64,000 nucleotides of DNA from Hyphomicrobiales bacterium (GTDB lineage Bacteria > Pseudomonadota > Alphaproteobacteria > Rhizobiales > Rhizobiaceae). The stretch spans positions 1 to 64,000 of the forward strand of contig UEHQ01000019.1 in the NCBI GenBank assembly GCA_900489925.1, in the 5' to 3' direction. Numbering within the stretch: the stretch's first letter is position 1; every line of letters begins with the position of its first letter. This document shows positions 50,332 to 59,910 of the stretch, piece by piece. Position numbers and translations under genes: made by a program. The notes beneath the pieces are model-generated. The model searched no databases. It was not told the DNA's origin and was given only the letters and a program-made list of their open reading frames with translations.

Positions 50332-51771
50332 ATGACGACAGCAGAGACGAGCGAGACGATGGACGATGCGCAAAGCGCTCGTCGAGCGAAGATTGTGGCA
50401 CTGGTCGTTGCCGTATCCTTCTTCATGCAGATCCTCGACGGAACGATCGTCACGACGTCGCTGCCGCAGATGGCGGCCAGCTTCGGTGTGCTGCCGGTAT
50501 CCATGAGCATCGGCATCACCGTCTACATGCTGACGATGGCGGCGTTCATTCCGCTGGCGGGCTGGCTGGGGGATCGCTACGGCGCAAGACGCGTCTTCAT
50601 GGCATCCATCGCCGTCTTCACGATTGCCTCGCTCTTCTGTGGCCTTTCGGAAAACCTGACCCAGTTCATCGTCGCCCGTGCCATCCAGGGCGCTGGTAGC
50701 GCGCTGATGACGCCTGTCGGCCGTATCATCGTCCTGAAGAATGCACGCAAATCTGAGCTGGTGCAGGCGATCGCGCTGATCACCTGGCCGGCGCTGACGG
50801 CGCCGGTGATCGGGCCTCTAGTCGGCAGTTTCATCACCACCTATGCAAGTTGGCATTGGAATTTCCTGATCAACCTTCCGATCGGCGCGTTTGGGATGGC
50901 GCTCGTCTGGCGCTTCGTGCCGAAGGGGCGCGAGGAAGAGGTTGGCAGGCTCGACCTGCCGGGGTTCTTCCTGAGTGCGCTGGGGCTGACGCTGCTGCTG
51001 GCCGCCCTGGAACTCTCCGTGAAGTGGCATGGCGGATTGCTGCCGGTTCTGGCAATGCTGGCGATGGGCGCGGTGCTCTCGTTCATGGCGACGCGCCACT
51101 TTCTGAAGGTTCCCAACCCGTTGCTCGATCTCTCTGCCTTCAAGATCCAGACATATGCCATCGCGACGCTGTCCGCCGGAACGGCGAGCCGGGTGGCAAT
51201 CAATGCCACGCCGTTTCTGCTGCCGCTGCTGTTTCAGCTCGGCTTCGGTCTGAGTTCCATTGAAGCCGGCGCCTATCTGCTGGTCTATTTTCTCGGCAAC
51301 CTCGGCATGAAGGCGGTGACCACGCCACTGCTGGCGAGGTTGGGTTTCAGAACCGTGCTTTGCTTCAACGGCCTGATTGCGGCTCTCTCCATTGCCGCCT
51401 GTGGTTTCGTCGCGCCGGATACACCGCGCGCAATCATCTATGTCTTGCTGTTCGTGGCAGGTCTGTCGCGCTCGATGGAGTTCACGGCGCTCAACACGCT
51501 GGCGTTTGCCGACATCAACCCGGCACAACGGAGCTCGGCCTCGACGCTATCGAGCATGCTGCAGCAGGTGTCCATGCTGCTCGGCGTTGCGATCGCTGCA
51601 GCCGTGCTGAACGTTTCTGTCGCACTGCGGGGACATGAAAATCCTGATCTTCTCGATTTTCGTTGGGCGTTCCTGGTGATTGGCGCGATCGGCGTGGTGT
51701 CGTCGATGCGGTTCCTGCGACTGCCGCCGGAGGCGGGCGCCGAGGTATCAGGACATCGGATCGCCAGGTAG
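50332..51771 (+). CDS. DHA2-family MFS drug exporter (EmrB/QacA-like)
   Basis: 479 aa, about fourteen helices. Antiporter motif C region (AIQGAGSALMTPVGRIIVLKN, WPALTAPVIGPLVGS) and motif A GWLGDRYGARRVFM identify the H+-coupled drug exporter group; motif D1 FMQILDGTIVTTSLPQM is typical of DHA2. An in-frame ATG at 50293 is a possible alternative start; neither has a strong ribosome site. No periplasmic adaptor gene is adjacent. Confidence 0.85.
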   Translation: MTTAETSETMDDAQSARRAKIVALVVAVSFFMQILDGTIVTTSLPQMAASFGVLPVSMSIGITVYMLTMAAFIPLAGWLGDRYGARRVFMASIAVFTIASLFCGLSENLTQFIVARAIQGAGSALMTPVGRIIVLKNARKSELVQAIALITWPALTAPVIGPLVGSFITTYASWHWNFLINLPIGAFGMALVWRFVPKGREEEVGRLDLPGFFLSALGLTLLLAALELSVKWHGGLLPVLAMLAMGAVLSFMATRHFLKVPNPLLDLSAFKIQTYAIATLSAGTASRVAINATPFLLPLLFQLGFGLSSIEAGAYLLVYFLGNLGMKAVTTPLLARLGFRTVLCFNGLIAALSIAACGFVAPDTPRAIIYVLLFVAGLSRSMEFTALNTLAFADINPAQRSSASTLSSMLQQVSMLLGVAIAAAVLNVSVALRGHENPDLLDFRWAFLVIGAIGVVSSMRFLRLPPEAGAEVSGHRIAR

Positions 51772-51920
51772 AGCCGCTCTATTTGCGGCTTGCAACGCCT
51801 TGTCGGGACTGAATAATGACCGGGCGCGAGCCAGCTTCTCGTCTTTCGCCTTCCTGTCGCCTTTCTTTCCGATAAAAAGCTGGAGTTTGATTTAAACTCG
51901 ACAACCCAAGCGGGGATGCT

Positions 51921-54455
51921 TTGCGGCTCACACTTGTTCTTCTTCGGACGGTTCTCTTTCTGGCGCTGACATCGGTGGGCGCGGCTGTCGTGCATGCGCA
52001 GACGGCACCGGTGGTTCAGCAGCAGACCGAGGCACCGGCGCCGCTGGCGAACACGGCGATCGAGGATGCCGCCAAAGCCATCGACAAGGCGAAGAACGAG
52101 CTCGCCTCTCTCCAGAACGGGGTTAAGGAGAACGGCAGCGACGACGATGCGCTCGTCGCGCTCGCTGGCAAGGCCGATCAGCTTGGCCGGTCGGTTGCCG
52201 GCGTGTCGGCTGCGGTGAAGCCCCGGCTCGATCAGATAAAGGCTCGATTGACCGAACTTGGCGAACCGCCCAAGGAGGGGCAGCCGCCCGAAGCCGATAT
52301 CGTCACCAACGAGCGCAACGCGCTGAGCGCGGAGCGTGCACAGATCAACGCGGTGACAGGCGATGCGGAGAACCTTTCGGCCGCAATCAGCAAGCTTGGC
52401 AACGAGATTGCAGAGATCCGCCGCGAGCTTTTCGCGGCAACGCTTCTGCGCCGAACCGACGTTTCCGCCTCGGTTCTACAGGATGCGGCCAGCGCGTTTG
52501 TCGAGGAGGTCACGGAGTTCAGCCAGGCGCTGACCAGCTGGCTGACCTTTGTGTTGAAGTTCAAGGCGCTGGCGTTCTTCGCGGCAATCTTCATGTCGCT
52601 GGCGACCGCGCTTATCCTGCTTTCAGGCGGCTACCGTCTCTTTGGCAATTACCTTCAGCGTAAGGAAAGCGCCACGCCGCCGTCCTATATCGGCCGGCTG
52701 TCGATCGCGTTCTGGTCGACCCTGATCCGGACGCTGTCGCTGGCCGCGCTGCTGGTTACGTCCTACTTCTTCCTCGACAGCTTCAACGTTCTTAGACCCG
52801 ACATAGCGCCGGTCGTCGGAGCGTTGTTCGGTTCGATAGGGCTTGTCTATTTCGTCAGGCGTTTTTCGAACGCGGTGTTTGCGCCGGGTGAGCCGCACTG
52901 GCGTCTGGTGAAGCTGTCCAACCGCGGCGCGACGTCGATCGGCGCCTGCCTGCTTGCGATGGCCGTGGTTCATGCCGCCGACTATTTCCTCGGAAGCATC
53001 AGCGAGGCGATGGGCTCGCCGCTCGTATTGACCGTCGTCAGAAGCCTTATCGCTGCCTTCATCATTGGATTGATCATGATCGCGGCATCGTTCGGCAGGC
53101 CCATGCTTGCGCGCAACGGTGACCCGGATGCGCCTGGCCGCCATTGGCCGCGCGGCATGGCCATCATTCTGCGTGTTCTGGGTGCCGCGCTGATCGTGGC
53201 CGCACTGACGGGCTACGTCGGCCTAGCACGATTTGTGGCTTCGCAGCTCATCATCACGGGTGCCATTGTCGTCACGACCTATATCGGGCTGCTCTCCGGG
53301 CGGGCGATCTCGCGCACGGAAACTTTCGGTGAAACCGGCTTTGGCCGCTTTCTGGCGAAAAAGTTCAAGCTCGGACCGGTCGCGATCGATCAGGTGGCGT
53401 TGCTTGTCGGCTTCTGCATTTACGGCGTTGCGCTGATGGTCGGCATTCCGCTGATCCTGCTGCTGTGGGGCTTCCACGTGCAGGATCTGCAGCTCATCGC
53501 CTACCGGCTGTTCACAGAAGTCAGGCTCGGCGGCATCAGCATTTCACTGGTCGGGATCTTTACGGGGATCCTGCTTTTCGCCGGCGGCTATCTCTTTACC
53601 CGCTGGATCCAGCGGTGGCTCGACAGCAACGTCATGGCGCGTAGCCATGTCGATCTCGGGGTGCGCAACTCCGTCAAGACGGGCATCGGCTATCTCGGCG
53701 TCGGCGTGGCGGCGCTGATCGGCGTTTCCGCCGCCGGCATCGATCTGTCGAGCTTCGCGCTCGTGGCGTCCGCGCTCTCGGTCGGTATCGGTTTCGGCCT
53801 GCAGAACATCGTGTCGAACTTCGTTTCGGGCTTGATCCTGCTGGTTGAACGTCCCTTCAAGGTCGGCGACCACGTTGTTTCAGGGACGGCCGAAGGTATC
53901 GTGAAGCGCATCTCTGTCCGCGCCACCGAAATCGAGACCTTCCGCAAGCAGTCGATCATCGTGCCGAACTCCGAGCTGATCAACGCCTCGGTCGGCAACT
54001 GGACCCATCGCAACAGGATGGCTCGTTCCGAGATTCCTGTGTCCGTCAGCTACCATGCCGACCCTCAGAAGGTGATGGATATTCTGCTGGAGTTGGTGAA
54101 TGTTGTGCCGCTGGTGCTGCGCAACCCGGAGCCGCATGTGGAATTCTTGCGGTTCGGCACCTATTCGCTCGACTTCGAATTGCGCTTCATGCTCGCGGAC
54201 ATGGGCGACGGAATGAAGATCCGCAACGATCTGCGCATCGCCATCCTGAAGCGCTTCAGGGAAGAGGGGATCGACATCCCGCTTCCCCAAAGCGACATCG
54301 TCTTTCATCGCCCCCAGGATGCCTTGAAGGCAGAGCCCCTGCCTGCGGAACCGGAGGTTAAGCCGGAGGAACCCTCCAGCGACGACGGTGTCGAGGAGGA
54401 CGGCAGGGTGCGCCGCCTGCGCGGCAAATCGGCAGATGGTGCCCTCAAGGGGTAA
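51921..54455 (+). CDS. MscS-family mechanosensitive channel with DUF3772
   Basis: 844 aa. Signal peptide (LRTVLFLALTSVGAAVVHA), periplasmic coiled-coil DUF3772 domain to about residue 190, roughly ten membrane helices, then the MscS pore helix (GVAALIGVSAAGIDLSSFALVASALSVG region) and the cytoplasmic beta and vestibule domains (GFGLQNIVSNFVSGLILLVERPFKVGDHV). It belongs to the large MscK/YbiO-like group that protects against hypo-osmotic shock. The start is TTG with GGGG upstream. The last ~45 residues are an acidic/basic tail of unknown role. Confidence 0.9.
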   Translation: MRLTLVLLRTVLFLALTSVGAAVVHAQTAPVVQQQTEAPAPLANTAIEDAAKAIDKAKNELASLQNGVKENGSDDDALVALAGKADQLGRSVAGVSAAVKPRLDQIKARLTELGEPPKEGQPPEADIVTNERNALSAERAQINAVTGDAENLSAAISKLGNEIAEIRRELFAATLLRRTDVSASVLQDAASAFVEEVTEFSQALTSWLTFVLKFKALAFFAAIFMSLATALILLSGGYRLFGNYLQRKESATPPSYIGRLSIAFWSTLIRTLSLAALLVTSYFFLDSFNVLRPDIAPVVGALFGSIGLVYFVRRFSNAVFAPGEPHWRLVKLSNRGATSIGACLLAMAVVHAADYFLGSISEAMGSPLVLTVVRSLIAAFIIGLIMIAASFGRPMLARNGDPDAPGRHWPRGMAIILRVLGAALIVAALTGYVGLARFVASQLIITGAIVVTTYIGLLSGRAISRTETFGETGFGRFLAKKFKLGPVAIDQVALLVGFCIYGVALMVGIPLILLLWGFHVQDLQLIAYRLFTEVRLGGISISLVGIFTGILLFAGGYLFTRWIQRWLDSNVMARSHVDLGVRNSVKTGIGYLGVGVAALIGVSAAGIDLSSFALVASALSVGIGFGLQNIVSNFVSGLILLVERPFKVGDHVVSGTAEGIVKRISVRATEIETFRKQSIIVPNSELINASVGNWTHRNRMARSEIPVSVSYHADPQKVMDILLELVNVVPLVLRNPEPHVEFLRFGTYSLDFELRFMLADMGDGMKIRNDLRIAILKRFREEGIDIPLPQSDIVFHRPQDALKAEPLPAEPEVKPEEPSSDDGVEEDGRVRRLRGKSADGALKG

Positions 54456-54574
54456 CCGCTCGGGCGCCTCAGCCAAATTGTTGCGACTGAAATGATCCGC
54501 CTCACTGGCCGGTTCAATTCCGACCATACGGCGTTGTGCGCATAGTCTTTTAAGTATGTTTGCAGGAAAGTCAG

Positions 54575-54598
54575 GGCGGCCCGCGTGGCCGCCTTTTT
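54575..54598 (+). terminator. Rho-independent terminator
   Basis: GGCGGCC, CGCGT, GGCCGCC then five T, 120 nt after the channel gene stop and before the response-regulator gene. Confidence 0.9.
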
Positions 54599-54668
54599 GT
54601 TCATCTGTAAGGAGCTGCCGATTAATACTTATTCAAACTGCTTGAGATACCGATTCCGATAACAGCTC

Positions 54669-55523
54669 ATGTTTCATGCAAAAGGTTTTGAAATGGCTTT
54701 TTTGGGTATTTCGGGGATGCAGTATTCCGGGGGCATGTTTGCTGACGCACGCATCATTCTCGCTGAAGATTCAAACGTCTTCACGTCGATGATCGGAATA
54801 AGGCTCAAGGAACTCTTCGGCATCGATGTGGAGATTTGCCGCAACTTCGAAGAGCTTCAGCTTTCCTACGACAAGTCGACGGATCCGATCACGCTCGCCG
54901 TTTCGAACATCAACCTGCCCGGCGCCGAAAATGGCGAGGCGCTCGAATATCTGATCGATCTCAGCATTCCGACGATCGTCTTTACCGGCACCTTCCAGGA
55001 GGGAATGCGCGACAAGCTGATGGCGAAGGACATCGTTGACTACATCCTCAAGGACAACGTCTTCGCGGTGGATCTGCTGGCGGAATCGATCTGCCGCTTC
55101 CTCACCAATCATCGCCACCATGTGCTCATCGTCGACGATAGCGCTACCGCTCGCGCGCTCCTGTCGAGCCGCCTGAAGCGCTACAATTTCCGGGTCAGCA
55201 CGGCCGAGAGCGGCGCCAAGGCGCTCGAAATCCTCAAGGCCAATCGCGATATCGGCCTGATGGTCACGGACTACAACATGCCGGATATCGACGGCTTCGA
55301 ACTGACGCGGCGTATTCGCGCCAATATCGGCTCGCATGAGTTGCGGATCATCGGCGTATCTTCGTCTTCGAACCGGCTGCTGTCGGCACGCTTCCTCAAG
55401 GCCGGCGGCAACGACTTCATGCTGCGGCCCTTCATCGACGAGGAATTCTACTGCCGCGTGAACCAGAACCTCGACACGCTGTTGCAGATCCAGACCATGC
55501 GCAAGGAACGCGCCGTCGCCTGA
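54669..55523 (+). CDS. Double-receiver response regulator
   Basis: 284 aa with two REC domains and no output domain. REC1 (residues ~24-135) keeps the acidic pair (LAEDSN) but the phosphoacceptor position is Asn (VSNINLPGAENG), so it probably cannot be phosphorylated. REC2 (~150-275) is complete: LIVDDSATAR, TDYNMPDIDGFELT, conserved Thr/Ser-Lys region VSSSSN...RPF. It is closely related to the N-terminal half of the next gene. In-frame ATGs at 54669, 54693 and 54735 are all possible; the first is given. Confidence 0.85.
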   Translation: MFHAKGFEMAFLGISGMQYSGGMFADARIILAEDSNVFTSMIGIRLKELFGIDVEICRNFEELQLSYDKSTDPITLAVSNINLPGAENGEALEYLIDLSIPTIVFTGTFQEGMRDKLMAKDIVDYILKDNVFAVDLLAESICRFLTNHRHHVLIVDDSATARALLSSRLKRYNFRVSTAESGAKALEILKANRDIGLMVTDYNMPDIDGFELTRRIRANIGSHELRIIGVSSSSNRLLSARFLKAGGNDFMLRPFIDEEFYCRVNQNLDTLLQIQTMRKERAVA

Positions 55524-55765
55524 TCCGGCTCGCGCCGCACTAGAGATGTGGCAGGCGACCAAGGGATAATCTTGTCGCTTGCCGCAAGTTGCTTTCGCCC
55601 GGTGTGATCATCGCGCGAGATTCTACCCATCGAAGCTCTCTTTCTACAATTTACAGTGTTGATATTGCGCTGTGACTTCCCGACGGGGAATCTGTCAGTT
55701 ATCCTTTTCGGAAACCGGCGAGATGCCCCGATTCGGGTGCCTGACTCGCGAGAGGGCGGGGCCGG

Positions 55766-57097
55766 ATGGCTTTTCAGATGGAGATCAACCGAGGAGGGGC
55801 GGGGCCGCGCTTTGGCAGCCAGACGATACTCCTGGTTGAAGATTCCCGCATGTTTTCCATTGCGCTCTCCCATCGGTTTCACGTCGAGCTTGGGCTTAAC
55901 GTCAAGGTGTGCGCGTCACTGAACGCGCTGAGCGAAGCGCTCTCCCAGCAGGATGGTCGCTATACGATGGCGGTCGTCGATCTGAACCTTCCGGACTCAC
56001 CCTATGGCGAGGTTCTGGATTGCGTCATTGCGCACGGCATTCCAACGATCGTTTTCACGGCAACGTTCGACCTTGCAACACGCAGCCGGATCATGGAGCG
56101 CAACGTCATCGACTATGTCCTCAAGGACAGCGAGTTTGCGCTCGACAACCTCGTGGGGACTGTCCGCCGTACGATGACCAACCGCAAGACCCGGGTGCTG
56201 GTCGTCGACGACGTCAGGTCCGCACGACAGATCCTCGTGGGCTTGCTTCAGGCGCAGCAATATCTGGTGGTCGAGGCCTCCAGCGGCGAGGAGGCGCTCG
56301 CCGCGATGCAGACCTACGACGACATAGAGGTGGTCATCACCGATCATCACATGCCTGATATGAGCGGCTATGACCTGACGCGGCGGCTACGCCGTCGATA
56401 TGGCTCCGACCGCTTGCGGATCATTGGTGTTTCGTCGTCGAACGACCGGATGCTTTCGGCGACTTTCCTGAAGGCGGGGGCGTCGGATTTCCTGTATCGG
56501 CCGTTCGTTCCCGAGGAGTTGCAGTGCCGTGTCGCCAACAATGTCGACACGCTGGTGCAGTTGAAGCAACTCAGGGCGGCTGCAGCCTGCGATTACCTTA
56601 CAGGCCTCTATAACAGGCGGTATTTCTACGATCAGGGGCCGAGGCTCGTCTCCGACTGTCTACGGCAGAAGGCTGTGAGCTCGGTTGCGATACTCGATAT
56701 CGACCATTTCAAGCGGCTTAACGACACCTACGGACACGAGATCGGCGACCAGGTGTTGAAGGAAGTGGCGGAGCGGTTGGCTGCGATTTTCGAGGGCAGC
56801 GACAATCTGCTCTCGCGGCTCGGTGGCGAGGAGTTCGCAATCCTTTTCCCGATGATGGATTCGATCGCGGCGACGAAGCTATGCGACGAAATACGCTCGG
56901 ACATTTCCCGGCTGAAGGTGAAGGCCGATGACGAGGAGCTGTGCGTGACGGTGTCGATCGGCGTTGCGGAGATTTCCGACTACGAGACCTTCGACAACTA
57001 TCTGAATGCGGCCGACCAGTTTCTCTACATGGCCAAGCACAAGGGCCGCAATCTCGTCTATTCCGATGCCAAGCTGACCGGAGAGGCGGCGCAATAG
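55766..57097 (+). CDS. PleD-like diguanylate cyclase (REC-REC-GGDEF)
   Basis: 443 aa. REC1 with VVDLNLPDSPYG and REC2 with VITDHHMPDMSGYDLT both keep the phospho-Asp; GGDEF domain (residues ~275-435) with LDIDHFKRLNDTYGHEIGD and active motif SRLGGEEFAI, so it should make c-di-GMP from two GTP. The RxxD inhibitory site expected a few residues before GGEEF is absent (EGSDNLLSR), suggesting no feedback block. The receiver half is homologous to the preceding gene, implying tandem duplication and gain or loss of the output domain. Confidence 0.92.
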   Translation: MAFQMEINRGGAGPRFGSQTILLVEDSRMFSIALSHRFHVELGLNVKVCASLNALSEALSQQDGRYTMAVVDLNLPDSPYGEVLDCVIAHGIPTIVFTATFDLATRSRIMERNVIDYVLKDSEFALDNLVGTVRRTMTNRKTRVLVVDDVRSARQILVGLLQAQQYLVVEASSGEEALAAMQTYDDIEVVITDHHMPDMSGYDLTRRLRRRYGSDRLRIIGVSSSNDRMLSATFLKAGASDFLYRPFVPEELQCRVANNVDTLVQLKQLRAAAACDYLTGLYNRRYFYDQGPRLVSDCLRQKAVSSVAILDIDHFKRLNDTYGHEIGDQVLKEVAERLAAIFEGSDNLLSRLGGEEFAILFPMMDSIAATKLCDEIRSDISRLKVKADDEELCVTVSIGVAEISDYETFDNYLNAADQFLYMAKHKGRNLVYSDAKLTGEAAQ

Positions 57098-57117
57098 GCG
57101 CCGCCGTCTTTTCGGGA

Positions 57118-58137
57118 TCAGGCGGCGATTGCCTGCCGCGCCGTTGCCATCGTCATCTTGCGCTCGGCGCGCTCCTGCTGTGGTGAGCGATGATAGAGTT
57201 CGCGATAACACTTGGAGAAATGCGACGCCGACACGAAGCCGCAGGCAACCGCGACTTCGACGACCGGCATGGACGATTGCACCAGCAGATGGCGAGCGCG
57301 GTCCAGGCGAATCTCGAGATAGTAGCGAGCGGGGGAGCGGCCCATTTCCTGGCGGAAGAGACGCTCGATCTGGCGGCGCGACAGGTCGGCGCCATCGGCA
57401 ATTTCCAGCAAGGACAGCGGCTCGGCGAGATTGCCTTCCATCAATTCGATGATGGAGAGCACCTTGCTGTTCTGAACGCCGAGGCGGGCGCGCAGCGGCA
57501 GGCGCTGACGATCGTGCGGACTGCGCACCCGGTCCGTCAGATGTTGCTCGCAGACGCGGTTGACGAGGGTTTCGCCGAAATCCTGGCCGATCAGATTGAG
57601 CATCATGTCGAGCGAGGCGGTGCCGCCGGCACAGGTATAGAGGTTGCTGTCAACCTCGTAGAGATCGGCATAGACCTCGGCCTGCGGGAAGGCTTCGGAG
57701 AAGCCGGGCAGATTTTCCCAGTGGATGGCGCAGCGCTTGCCATTGAGCAGCCCTGCCTGCGCAAGCACATGCGCGCCGGTACAGAGGCTGCCGACCGCCA
57801 CGCCGCGATTATAGGATTCGCGCAGCCAGGCATTCACGGACTTGTTGTTGAATTCCTCGACGTCGATGCCGGAACAGACGAGAACCATGCTCGGGCGGCT
57901 CTCTCCGCCGAGGTTGCGGCGCTCGTCTGCCAGCGACGTGTTGGCTTCGACGCCGATGCCGCAGGAAGAATAGACCTTCTCGCCATCAACAGAGGTCAGG
58001 CGCCAGCTGTAGGCAGGGTAGCCGAGCATGCGATTGGCGATACGCAAGGTATCGATCGCTGCCGAAAACGGCAGCATCGTAAACTGCGGAACCATGAAAA
58101 AGACGATAGACCGTTTCTTATGCGACATCTTATTCAT
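57118..58137 (-). CDS. GlxA-family AraC regulator
   Basis: 339 aa. N-terminal DJ-1/PfpI-like domain (VPQFTMLPFSAAIDTLRIAN, GSLCTGAHVLAQAGLLNGKR with the elbow Cys) and C-terminal AraC HTH pair (LLEIADGADLSRRQIERLFRQEMG, AVACGFVSASHFSKCYRELY). Resembles GbdR/CdhR-type regulators of glycine betaine and carnitine catabolism; targets are not adjacent, so the ligand is inferred loosely. Convergent with the PleD-like gene with only 20 nt between. Confidence 0.88.
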   Translation of the reverse strand: MNKMSHKKRSIVFFMVPQFTMLPFSAAIDTLRIANRMLGYPAYSWRLTSVDGEKVYSSCGIGVEANTSLADERRNLGGESRPSMVLVCSGIDVEEFNNKSVNAWLRESYNRGVAVGSLCTGAHVLAQAGLLNGKRCAIHWENLPGFSEAFPQAEVYADLYEVDSNLYTCAGGTASLDMMLNLIGQDFGETLVNRVCEQHLTDRVRSPHDRQRLPLRARLGVQNSKVLSIIELMEGNLAEPLSLLEIADGADLSRRQIERLFRQEMGRSPARYYLEIRLDRARHLLVQSSMPVVEVAVACGFVSASHFSKCYRELYHRSPQQERAERKMTMATARQAIAA

Positions 58138-58373
58138 GAGACAATCCCGTGCTGGAGGCCGAAGTGTCTATTCGTTGCTTGGAATACATGGTTTAGATAT
58201 CCCAAAAGCGACATTCTCATGGAAAAATGCGGCTAGCTAGAGCAAATTTGCGACATTCGCTGATTTGACGTCCGTCAATTCATTGCTGGCGGCTGCAAAT
58301 GGCCGGTGACGGGGCTGTCTGGAAATACATGTATCTGAAATTCAAGATTAATTTTCGATCCTCCGAAAACGAA

Positions 58374-58408
58374 GAAGGCGGCGCCGCAGGGAAGCAGGCA
58401 CCGCCTTC
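58374..58408 (-). terminator. Stem-loop downstream of the DUF1127 gene
   Basis: GAAGGCGGCGCC and GGCACCGCCTTC (11 of 12 pairs) around an 11-nt loop; on the minus strand it is followed by TTCGTTTTC, a weak T-tract. It lies 25 nt beyond the small gene's stop. Confidence 0.6.
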
Positions 58409-58432
58409 ATGCGGGGAGGTATGTCGCATCCA

Positions 58433-58633
58433 TTACATCGCCTTGCGTTCATCCGCGCTGTCGGCCGATGGCCAGCCGATGTCCTTGCGGATGTCGAACG
58501 GCATGGATTCAATTTCGCGGGCAGCCTGCCACTGATGCCATGCATGGACAAGCTTGCGGGCGTAGCCAGCCAGATGCTGATAGGTGTGGCTGGAGGACAC
58601 AGTCGCGGTGTCCCTGTAGGTGATCGTGGTCAT
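58433..58633 (-). CDS. DUF1127-like small protein
   Basis: 66 aa. The C-terminal half (GYARKLVHAWHQWQAARE, SMPFDIRKDIGWPSAD) fits DUF1127, short basic-helix proteins common in alphaproteobacteria; some members bind RNA. Strong GAGGAAAAGGAA ribosome site right before the ATG at 58633. Own stem-loop downstream, so likely an independent short transcript. Confidence 0.7.
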   Translation of the reverse strand: MTTITYRDTATVSSSHTYQHLAGYARKLVHAWHQWQAAREIESMPFDIRKDIGWPSADSADERKAM

Positions 58634-59175
58634 TTCCTTTTCCTCTTCCTCGATGCCTGGGAGGCTCAATTCACGATACAAATATGAGCTTTGCCCGCCC
58701 ATCAATCAAACGAATAGAGTTTATGGCTATCATCAATGATATTGAATGATGCTGCGTGCCTTGGGCGGGTTTCGTTCTTGAGGGCTATTATAGGCTCAAT
58801 TCAAAATGATCTTTTCACCGAAAAATTTGATACAGCTTGTTGGCCATCCCGCTGATTTTGTGACGTTTTGCAGGCGCGCCATCTTTAAAAATATCTGCGA
58901 GAATCGCTAAAAGTCGCCCCACTTCAGTTCTGCTGGCGGCACTTTCAAGGGCTAAGTCGGCTTCTGCCGCCAACCTGAATCGTTTTTTGCAGAGATTTTC
59001 CTAAGTATCCGCGATCAACTTTGCGTAGCCTACGGGGTACTCCGACGCCTGATTTCCAGCGCGGAGCGGCGGCTCGCAATGCCGCGTACGGAACGACGAG
59101 TGCTTGCTTGGCAGCTCGAACCAGATCCCGTGCGATAGCCATAGCGGGTGATCTGTAGGGCTGGCTACCTCCGCC
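58634..59175. other. AT-rich intergenic region
   Basis: About 540 nt with no firm gene. The first ~200 nt likely hold the DUF1127 promoter. A minus-strand frame at 58945-59142 (65 codons, MAIARDLVRAAKQALV) has no family match or ribosome site and is not accepted. This gap marks the change from core-like to accessory-like gene content. Confidence 0.4.
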
Positions 59176-59460
59176 TCACGGACGGACGCTCTTCTGATCC
59201 GAAGTCAGATGCTCGTCGTCATACTGATGGGTGAGATGTTTTGTGTTGATACCCCAGCCAGTGGACGCACCGGGCGGTGTGAAGGTCACACCCTTACTGG
59301 CGTAGTGCCTAACGAGCTTCTCAACGCTTGCAATGCCCGCCGTCCCATTTTCCGCCATGTAGATCGTCCGGGGGCTAACTCCGGAATCGTTGCTCACCTC
59401 GATCTGGGTCTGACCGAGGATCAGGCGAGCAGCTACCAAGAGGCGGGAAGGCGGTCTCAT
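59176..59460 (-). CDS. XRE-type HTH regulator
   Basis: 94 aa, HTH at residues ~8-55: LLVAARLILGQTQIEVSNDSGVS with recognition helix PRTIYMAENGTAGI. The remaining ~40 residues (VTFTPPGASTGWGI...) match the short tail common in rhizobial XRE-like regulators. Divergent from DUF6634 and the AAA/M41 gene and next to a clean palindrome, so probably the repressor of that operon. Confidence 0.82.
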   Translation of the reverse strand: MRPPSRLLVAARLILGQTQIEVSNDSGVSPRTIYMAENGTAGIASVEKLVRHYASKGVTFTPPGASTGWGINTKHLTHQYDDEHLTSDQKSVRP

Positions 59461-59502
59461 AAGGACTGAGTGTCATCAAATCCTTCCACGATCAAACGAT
59501 AG

Positions 59503-59570
59503 TTGACAATTACTGATTCACCGCAAATAAATGCGTTATGTAAGAATCAAAATGCTGTGAATCAGCATTT
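59503..59570 (+). promoter_or_regulatory. Promoter and palindromic operator of the DUF6634-AAA/M41 operon
   Basis: TTGACA at 59503-59508 with AT-rich -10 candidates about 17-18 nt downstream (AATAAAT at 59526-59532), then a perfect 8-5-8 inverted repeat AAATGCTG TGAAT CAGCATTT at 59550-59570. A repressor bound there would block transcription from this promoter. Confidence 0.55.
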
Positions 59571-59609
59571 GAAGTCGCACTGATCGAATCGACCAGCGAG
59601 GGATTCCGT

Positions 59610-59909
59610 TTGACCATGTTTCATTGGCTTGACAGCGAGGCGACTGAACGCCTGCTCGATGACATTCGCCGCGTGAATGCAGGTGAGTTTGACATACGCA
59701 CTGTTGCAAGTGCTCCAATCCTAGAGGGCTACCGCGCTGTGATCGGTACTGCTTACGCGCTGTCCGGAGTGGTGAATGGGCATCCGCGGCTAGAGAATGG
59801 CAAGGAGATCGTCACCAGCCAGCTCTTTTATTTGAACTCGGAACTCGGCATCTGCCGAACCATGAATCGTTGGTATCGGCTGGGCACGCGCGAAGGAAAG
59901 GGGCACTGA
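59610..59909 (+). CDS. DUF6634 family protein
   Basis: 99 aa. The segments PILEGYRAVIGTAYALSGVVNGHPRLENGKEIVTSQLFYLN-type core (residues ~37-78) and RTMNRWYRLG match DUF6634, a family of unknown function seen in rhizobial accessory loci (from memory). GAGGG at 59598-59602 is 7 nt before TTG 59610 but 13 nt before an in-frame ATG at 59616, so TTG is taken; both give nearly the same protein. One base separates its stop from the AAA/M41 start. Confidence 0.7.
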   Translation: MTMFHWLDSEATERLLDDIRRVNAGEFDIRTVASAPILEGYRAVIGTAYALSGVVNGHPRLENGKEIVTSQLFYLNSELGICRTMNRWYRLGTREGKGH

Positions 59910-59910
59910 C

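Noticed and set aside
58945..59142. 65-codon minus-strand frame
   Set aside because: No ribosome site or homology that I can recognise.
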